This document shows, piece by piece, positions 56,094 to 64,000 of a stretch of 64,000 bases of DNA; within the stretch, counting starts at the first letter, position 1; each line of letters opens with the position of its first letter. Made by a program: the position numbers and the translations under genes. The notes beneath the pieces are model-generated. The model had not been told where the DNA came from. It saw nothing but the letters and a program-made list of their open reading frames with translations, and did no database searches. Origin of the DNA: Eledone cirrhosa. Lineage: Eukaryota; Mollusca; Cephalopoda; Octopoda; Eledonidae. The stretch lies in NCBI GenBank assembly GCA_964016885.1, contig OZ024744.1, forward strand, positions 111,002,536 through 111,066,535, written 5' to 3'.

Positions 56094-57405
56094 CTTGCCC
56101 TGAACACAATGAAACTACACAATCCACTATAACTTACCTTGCTCTGAACACAGTAAAACTACACAATCCACTATAAATTACCTTGCCCTGAACACAGTAA
56201 AACTACACAATCCACTATTACTTACCTTGCCCTGAACACAGAATAACTACACAATCCACTATAACTTAACTGGCCCTGAACACAGTAAAACTACACAATC
56301 CACTATTACTTACCTTGCTCTGAACACAGTAAAACTACACAATCCACTATTACTTACCTTGCTCTGAACACAGAAAAACTACACAATCCACTATAACCTA
56401 CTTTGCCATGAACACAGTAAAACTACACAATCCACTATTACTTACCTTGCTCTGAACACAGAAAAACTACACAATCCACTATAACTTACTTTGCCATGAA
56501 CACAGTAAAACTACACAATCCACTATAACTTAACTGGCCCTGAACACAGTAACACTACACAATCAACTATAACTTACCTTGCTCTGAACACAGTAAAACT
56601 ACACAATGCACTATAACTTACTTTGCCATGAACACAGTAAAACTACACAATCCACTAAAACTTACCTTGCACTGAACACAGTAAAACTACACAATCCACT
56701 ATAAATTACCTTGTTCTGAACACAGTAAAACTACACAATCCACTCTAACTTACCTTGCCCGGAACAAAGTAAAACTACGTAATCCACTATACCTTACCTT
56801 GCCCTGAACACAGTGAAACTACACAATCCACTATAACTTACCTTGCTCTGAACACAGTAAAACTACACAATCCACTATAACTTACTTTGCCATGAACACA
56901 GTAAAACTACACAATCCACTATAACTTAACTGGCCCTGAACACAGTAACACTACACAATCAACTATAACTTACCTTGCTCTGAACACAGTAAAACTACAC
57001 AATGCACTATAACTTACTTTGCCATGAACACAGTAAAACTACACAATCCACTAAAACTTACCTTGCACTGAACACAGTAAAACTACACAATCCACTATAA
57101 ATTACCTTGTTCTGAACACAGTAAAACTACACAATCCACTCTAACTTACCTTGCCCGGACCAAAGTAAAACTACGTAATCCACTATACCTTACCTTGCCC
57201 TGAACACAGTGAAACTACACAATCAACTATAACTTACCTTGCTCTGAACACAGTAAAACTACACAATCCACTATAACTTACTTTGCCATGAACACAGTAA
57301 AACTACACAATCCACTATAACTTACCTTGTACTGAACACAGTAAAACTACACAATCCACTATAACTTACCTTGCACTGAACACAGTAAAACTACACAATC
57401 CACTA
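56094..57405 (+). repeat. R5 fragment with the 396-bp pair
   Basis: AACACAATGAAAC at about 56,103 matches 47,303 (offset 8,800, 200 x 44) and 43,123. The 396-bp pair follows with AATGCACT at 56,606 and 57,002. Matching continues past CTTGTACTG to the junction at about 57,405. Confidence 0.87.
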
Positions 57406-57553
57406 TTACTTACATTGCTCTGAACACAGAAAAACTACACAATCCACTATAACTTACTTTGCCATGAACACAGTAAAACTACACAATCCACTACAACTTA
57501 CCTTGCACTGAACACAGTAAAACTACACAATCCACTATAAATTACCTTCCTCT
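57406..57553 (+). repeat. Junction from R5 back to the R1 block
   Basis: Up to 57,405 the order follows 48,571-48,610. At 57,406 the expected CTATAAC becomes CTATTAC, and from there the sequence follows 6,149-6,296, the tail of the R1 unit (TTACATTGCTCTG, CAGAAAAAC, CACTACAAC, TTACCTTCCTCTG). The switch lies inside one monomer and keeps register. Confidence 0.88.
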
Positions 57554-60500
57554 GAACACAATAAAACTACACAATCCACTATAACTTAACTGGCCCTGAA
57601 CACAGTAAAACTACACAATCCACTATAACTTAACTGGCCCTGAACACAGTAAAACTACACAATCCACTATAAGTTACCTTGCTCTGAACACAGTAAAACT
57701 ACACAATCCACTATAACTTACCTTGCCCTGAACACAGTAAAACTACACAAACCACTATAAATTACCTTGTTCTGAACACAGTAAAACTACACAATCCACT
57801 ATACCTTACCTTGCCCTGAACACAGTAAAACTACACAATCCACTATAGCTTACATTGCTCTGAACACAGTAAAACTACACAATCCACTATAAATTACCTT
57901 GCTCTGAACACAGCAAAACTACACAATCCACTATAACTTACTTTGCCATGAACACAGTAAAACTACACAATCCACTATAACTTACCTTGCACTGAACACA
58001 GTAAAACTACACAATCCACTATAACTTAACTGGCCCTGAACACAGTAACACTACACAATCAACTATAACTTACCTTGCTCTGAACACAGTAAAACTACAC
58101 AATGCACTATAACTTACTTTGCCATGAACACAGTAAAACTACACAATCCACTATAACTTACCTTGCACTGAACACAGTAAAACTACACAATCCACTATAA
58201 ATTACCTTGTTCTGAACACAGAAAAACTACACAATCCACTCTAACTTACCTTGCCCAGAACAAAATAAAACTACGTAATCCACTATACCTTACCTTGCCC
58301 TGAACACAGTGAAACTACACAATCCACTATAACTTACCTTGCTCTGAACACAGTAAAACTACACAATCCACTATACCTTACCTTGCCCTGAACACAGTAA
58401 AACTACATAATCCACTATAGTTTACCTTGCCCTGAACACAATAAAACTACACAATCCACTATAAATTACCTTGCCCTGAAAACAGTAGAACTACACAATC
58501 CACTATAAATTACCTTGCTCTGAACACAATAAAACTACACAATCCACTATAACTTAACTGGCCCTGAACACAGTAAAACTACACAATCCACTATAACTTA
58601 CCTTGCCCTGAACACAGTAAAACTACACAATCCACTATAACAAACATTGCCCTGAACACGGTAAAACTACACAAACCACTATCAATTACCTTGCCCTGAA
58701 CACAGTAAAACTACATAATCCACTATAGTTTACCTTGCCCTGAACACAATAAAACTACACAATCCACTATAAATTACCTTGCCCTGAACACAGTAAAACT
58801 ACACAATCCTCTATAACTTACCTTGCTGTGAACACAGTAAAACTACACAATCCACTATGCCTTACCTTGCCATGAACACAGTAAAACTACACAATCCACT
58901 ATTACTTACATTGCTCTGAACACAGAAAAACTACACAATCCACTATAACTTACCTTGCACTGAACACAGTAAAACTACACAATCCACTATAACTTACCTT
59001 GCCCTGAACACAGTAAAACTACACAATCCACTATAACTTAACTGGCCCTGAACACAGTAAAACTACACAATCCACTATAACTTACCTTGCCCTGAACACA
59101 GTAAAACTACACAATCCAAACTATAACAAACATTGCCCTGAACACGGTAAAACTACACAAACCACTATAAATTACCTTGCCCTGAACACAGTAAAACTAC
59201 ATAATCCACTATAGTTTACCTTGCCCTGAACACAATAAAACTACACGATCCACTTTAAATTACCTTGCCCTGAACACAGTAAAACTACACAATCCACTAT
59301 AACGTACCTTGCCCTGAACACAGTAAAACTACTTAATTCACTATAACTTACCTTGCTCTGAACACAGTAAAACTACACAATCCACTATACCTTACCTTGC
59401 CCTGAACACAGTGAAACTACACAATCCACTATAACTTACCTTGCCCTGAACACAGTAAAACTACACAATCCTCTATAACTTACCTTGCTGTGAACACAGT
59501 AAAACTACACAATCCACTATGCCTTACCTTGCCCTGAACACAGTAAAACTACACAATCCACTATTACTTACATTGCTCTGAACACAGAAAAACTACACAA
59601 TCCACTATAACTTACTTTGCCATGAACACAGTAAAACTACACAATCCACTACAACTTACCTTGCACTGAACACAGTAAAACTACACAATCCACTATAAAT
59701 TACCTTCCTCTGAACACAATAAAACTACACAATCCACTATAACTTAACTGGCCCTGAACACAGTAAAACTACACAATCCACTATAACTTAACTGGCCCTG
59801 AACACAGTAAAACTACACAATCCACTATAACTTACCTTGCCCTGAACACAGTAAACTACACAATCCACTATAACTTACATTGCCCTGAACACAGTAAAAC
59901 TACACAAACCACTATAAATTACCTTGTTCTGAACACAGTAAAACTACACAATCCACTATACCTTACCTTGCCCTGAACACAGTAAAACTACACAATCCAC
60001 TATAACTTACTTTGCCCTGAACACATTAAAACTACACAAACCACTATAAATTACCTTGCTCTAAACACAGTAAAACTTTATAATCCACTATAACTTAACT
60101 GGCCCTGAACACAGTAAAACTACACAATCCACTATAACTTAACAGGCCCTGAACACAGTAAAACTACACAATCCACTATAACTTAACTGGCCCTGAACAC
60201 AGTAAAACTACACAATCCACTATAACTTACCTTGCCTTGAACACAGTAAAACTACACAATCCACTATAACTTACATTGCCCTGAACACAGTAAAACTACA
60301 CAATCCACTATAACTTACCTTGCTCTGAACACAGTAAAACTACACAAACCACTATAACTTAACAGTCCCTGAACACAGTAAAACTACACAATCCACTATA
60401 ACTTAACTGACCCTGAACACAGTAAAACTACACAATCCACTATAACTTAACTGGCCCTGAACACAGTAAAACTACACAATCCACTATAACTTACCTTGCT

Positions 60501-63500
60501 CTGAACACAGTAAAACTACACAATCCACTATAACTTACCTTGCCCTGAACACAGTAAAACTACACAATCCTCTATAACTTACCTTGCTGTGAACACAGTA
60601 AAACTACACAATCCACTATGCCTTACCTTGCCCTGAACACAGTAAAACTACACAATCCACTATTACTTACATTGCTCTGAACACAGAAAAACTACACAAT
60701 CCACTATAACTTACTTTGCCATGAACACAGTAAAACTACACAATCCACTACAACTTACCTTGCACTGAACACAGTAAAACTACACAATCCACTATAAATT
60801 ACCTTCCTCTGAACACAATAAAACTACACAATCCACTATAACTTAACTGGCCCTGAACACAGTAAAACTACACAATCCACTATAACTTAACTGGCCCTGA
60901 ACACAGTAAAACTACACAATCCACTATAAGTTACCTTGCTCTGAACACAGTAAAACTACACAATCCACTATAACTTACCTTGCCCTGAACACAGTAAGCT
61001 ACACAATCCACTATAACTTAACTGGCCCTGAACACAGTAAAACTACACAATCCACTATAACAAACATTGCCCTGAACACGGTAAAACTACACAAACCACT
61101 ATAGTTTACCTTGCCCTGAACACAATAAAACTACACAATCCACTATAAATTACCTTGCCCTGAACACAGTAAAACTACACAATCCACTATAAATTACCTT
61201 GCCCTGAACACAGTAAAACTACATAATCCACTATAGTTTACCTTGCCCTGAACACAATAAAACTACACAATCCACTATAAATTACCTTGCCCTGAACACA
61301 GTAAAACTACACAATCCACTATAAATTACCTTGCCCTGAACACAGTAAAACTACACAATCCACTATGCCTTACCTTGCCCTGAACACAGTAAAACTACAC
61401 AATCCACTATTACTTACATTGCTCTGAACACTGAAAAACTACACAATCCACTATAACTTACTTTGCCATGAACACAGTAAAACTACACAATCCTCTATAA
61501 CTTACCTTGCTGTGAACACAGTAAAACTACACAATCCACTATGCCTTACCTTGCCCTGAACACAGTAAAACTCCACAATCCACTATAACTTACCTTGCCC
61601 TGAACACAGTAAAACTACACAATCCAAACTATAACAAACATTGCCCTGAACACGGTAAAACTACACAAACCACTATAAATTACCTTGCCCTGAACACAGT
61701 AAAACTACATAATCCACTATAGTTTACCTTGCCCTGAACACAATAAAACTACACAATCCACTTTAAATTACCTTGCCCTGAACACAGTAAAACTACACAA
61801 TCCACTATAACGTACCTTGCCCTGAACACAGTAAAACTACTTAATTCACTATAACTTACCTTGCTCTGAACACAGTAAAACTACACAATCCACTATACCT
61901 TACCTTGCCCTGAACACAGTGAAACTACACAATCCACTATAACTTACCTTGCCCTGAACACAGTAAAACTACACAATCCTCTATAACTTACCTTGCTGTG
62001 AACACAGTAAAACTACACAATCCACTATGCCTTACCTTGCCCTGAACACAGTAGAACTACACAATCCACTATTACTTACATTGCTCTGAACACAGAAAAA
62101 CTACACAATCCACTATAACTTACTTTGCCATGAACACAGTAAAGCTACACAATCCACTACAACTTACCTTGCACTGAACACAGTAAAACTACACAATCCA
62201 CTATAAATTACCTTCCTCTGAACACAATAAAACTACACAATCCACTATAACTTAACTGGCCCTGAACACAGTAAAACTACACAATCCACTATAACTTAAC
62301 TGGCCCTGAACACAGTAAAACTACACAATCCACTATAAGTTACCTTGCTCTGAACACAGTAAAACTACACAATCCACTATAACTTACCTTGCCCTGAACA
62401 CAGTAAACTACACAATCCACTATAACTTACATTGCCCTGAACACAGTAAAACTACACAAACCACTATAAATTACCTTGTTCTGAACACAGTAAAACTACA
62501 CAATCCACTATACCTTACCTTGCCCTGAACACAGTAAAACTACACAATCCACTATAGCTTACATTGCTCTGAACACAGTAAAACTACACAATCCACCATA
62601 AATTACCTTGCTCTGAACACAGCAAAACTACACAATCCACTATAACTTACTTTGCCATGAACACAGTAAAACTACACAATCCACTATAACTTACCTTGCA
62701 CTGAACACAGTAAAACTACACAATCCACTATAACTTAACTGGCCCTGAACACAATAACACTACACAATCCACTATAACAAACATTGCCCTGAACACGGTA
62801 AAACTACACAAACCACTATCAATTACCTTGCCCTGAACACAGTAAAACTACATAATCCACTATAGTTTACCTTGCCCTGAACACAATAAAACTACACAAT
62901 CCACTATAAATTACCTTGCCCTGAAGACAGTAAAACTACACAATCCACTATAACTTACCTTGCTGTGAACACAGTAAAACTACACAATCCACTATGCCTT
63001 ACCTTGCCCTGAACACAGTAAAACTACACAATCCATTATTACTTACATTGCTCTGAACACAGAAAAACTACACAATCCACTATAACTTACTTTGCCATGA
63101 ACACAGTAAAAATAACACAATCCTCTATAACTTACCTTGCTGTGAACACAGTAAAACTACACAATCCACTATGCCTTACCTTGCCCTGAACACAGTAAAA
63201 CTCCACAATCCACTATAACTTACCTTGCCCTGAACACAGTAAAACTACACAATCCAAACTATAACAAACATTGCCCTGAACACGGTAAAACTACACAAAC
63301 CACTATAAATTACCTTGCCTTGAACACAGTAAAACTACATAATCCACTATAGTTTACCTTGCCCTGAACACAATAAAACTACACGATCCACTTTAAATTA
63401 CCTTGCCCTGAACACAGTAAAACTACACAATCCACTATAACGTACCTTGCCCTGAACACAGTAAAACTACTTAATTCACTATAACTTACCTTGCTCTGAA

Positions 63501-63849
63501 CACAGTAAAACTACACAATCCACTATACCTTACCTTGCCTTGAACACAGTGAAACTACACAATCCACTATAACTTACCTTGCCCTGAACACAGTAAAACT
63601 ACACAATCCTCTATAACTTACCTTGCTGTGAACACAGTAAAACTACACAATCCACTATGCCTTACATTGCCCTGAACACAGTAAAACTACACAATCCACT
63701 ATTACTTACATTGCTCTGAACACAGAAAAACTACACAATCCACTATAACTTACTTTGCCATGAACACAGTAAAACTACACAATCCACTACAACTTACCTT
63801 GCACTGAACACAGTAAAACTACACAATCCACTATAAATTACCTTCCTCT
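57554..63849 (+). repeat. R1 higher-order repeat, distal copy
   Basis: Equals 1-6,296 at a constant offset of 57,553 with no indel found. Every rare private variant I checked in copy 1 is present here. Examples are CAGCAAAAC, AATCAACT, AACACTGAAAAAC, AACTCCACAATCC, AGTAAGCTACAC, AATCCACCATAAA, GAAGACAG and AATCCATTATTAC. The single difference I found is T at 63,540 where copy 1 has C at 5,987. Confidence 0.93.
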
Positions 63850-64000
63850 GAACACAATAAAACTACACAATCCACTATAACTTAACTGGCCCTGAACACA
63901 GTAAAACTACACAATCCACTATAACTTAACTGGCCCTGAACACAGTAACACTACACAATCCACTATAAGTTACCTTGCTCTGAACACAGTAAAACTACAC
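63850..64000 (+). repeat. Start of a further R1 unit, cut by the window end
   Basis: Matches 6,297-6,447, including the CAGTAACACTAC monomer that separates the 6,297 copy from copy 1. The order of copy 1 then partial copy 2 is therefore reproduced here, so the duplicated segment extends past the window end. Confidence 0.9.

Larger units (their letters stand above)
1..64000 (+). repeat. 44-bp tandem satellite array filling the window
   Basis: The landmark CTGAACACAG recurs about every 44 bases from the first line to the last, always on the + strand, giving about 1,450 monomers. Reading through, I found no stretch that leaves the pattern: no unique sequence, no transposable element, no inverted segment. 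The array runs off both ends, so its true size is unknown. Consensus stops (TGA, TAA, TAA on +; TAA, TAG, TAG on -) fall in every frame once per 132 bp because 44 is not a multiple of 3, so no sizeable reading frame is expected. Family and species are not recognised; a eukaryotic centromeric, pericentromeric or subtelomeric location is inferred only from the architecture. Confidence 0.99.

Noticed and set aside
1..64000. CRISPR array (regularly spaced short repeats)
   Set aside because: The full 44-bp period is conserved with no unique spacers, the variation is shared between blocks, and 1,450 copies without any cas gene does not fit.
1..64000. Protein-coding repeat gene
   Set aside because: The monomer length is not a multiple of 3, and each strand's consensus carries three stop codons per monomer, so all frames are closed within about 132 bases. 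Any longer reading frame would be a variant-driven accident.
1..64000. CENP-B box
   Set aside because: The box needs TTCG and CGGG cores. The consensus has no CpG, and the variant CpG words (CACGG, CCCGGA) do not fit the spaced motif on either strand. Centromere identity therefore has no motif support here.
1..64000. Telomeric or subtelomeric hexamer tracts
   Set aside because: No TTAGGG or CCCTAA runs were seen; CCCTGAACAC is part of the monomer and not a telomere repeat.
1..64000. Known avian, primate or rodent satellites
   Set aside because: I could not match the monomer to any satellite I know well (alpha, gamma, beta, classical GGAAT, mouse minor or major). A length similar to ~41-bp galliform repeats is not evidence without a sequence match.
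1..64000. Inverted segments or hairpin-forming head-to-head junctions
   Set aside because: I looked for reversed landmarks such as TGTGTTCAG and TAGTTTTACTG on the + strand and saw none; the array is unidirectional as far as I can read it.

Overview
The whole 64 kb window is one uninterrupted satellite DNA array. A 44-bp monomer repeats head to tail from the first base to the last, about 1,450 copies, all in the same orientation. I see no gene, RNA gene, transposon insertion, inversion or unique flanking sequence. Such a long tandem array with nested higher-order repeats (HORs) points to eukaryotic heterochromatin: a centromere, pericentromere, subtelomere or sex-chromosome block. I do not recognise the monomer as a named family, so I assign neither species nor chromosome.

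The commonest monomer (for example 131-174) is A17 C14 T10 G3, about 39% GC, with very few G on the + strand and no CpG. Most monomers differ from it by a few recurring substitutions, mainly in the segment corresponding to 161-174 (variants TTACCTTG, TTAACTGG, TTACATTG, TTACTTTG, AATTACC, ACAAACATT). These variants act as barcodes and show that monomers are organised in long multi-monomer blocks that were duplicated repeatedly.

Layout: R1 (1 to about 10,390) has a ~6.3 kb HOR, one full copy plus a partial second. R2 (about 10,390-19,640) has a 2.0-2.6 kb HOR. R3 (about 19,880-25,320) has a ~2.1 kb HOR. R4 (about 25,320-35,480) has ~1.4 kb and ~1.27 kb units. R5 (about 35,480-57,405) has 4.1-5.0 kb units with nested 396, 484, 528 and 836 bp duplications, plus a 2.8 kb block copied about 14.8 kb away. 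From about 57,406 the R1 block returns: 57,554-64,000 matches 1-6,447 with one base difference found by eye.

Because almost every junction keeps the 44-bp register, unequal exchange, gene conversion or replication slippage between aligned monomers are the likely drivers. Two properties of the monomer stand out: the minus strand carries a consensus-perfect 5' splice-site word in the commonest monomer class, and one + strand variant creates AATAAA. Both are visible in the sequence; any function is speculation.

Region and block borders are eye estimates, usually good to one or two monomers. Offsets between landmarks were counted by hand from the line coordinates.
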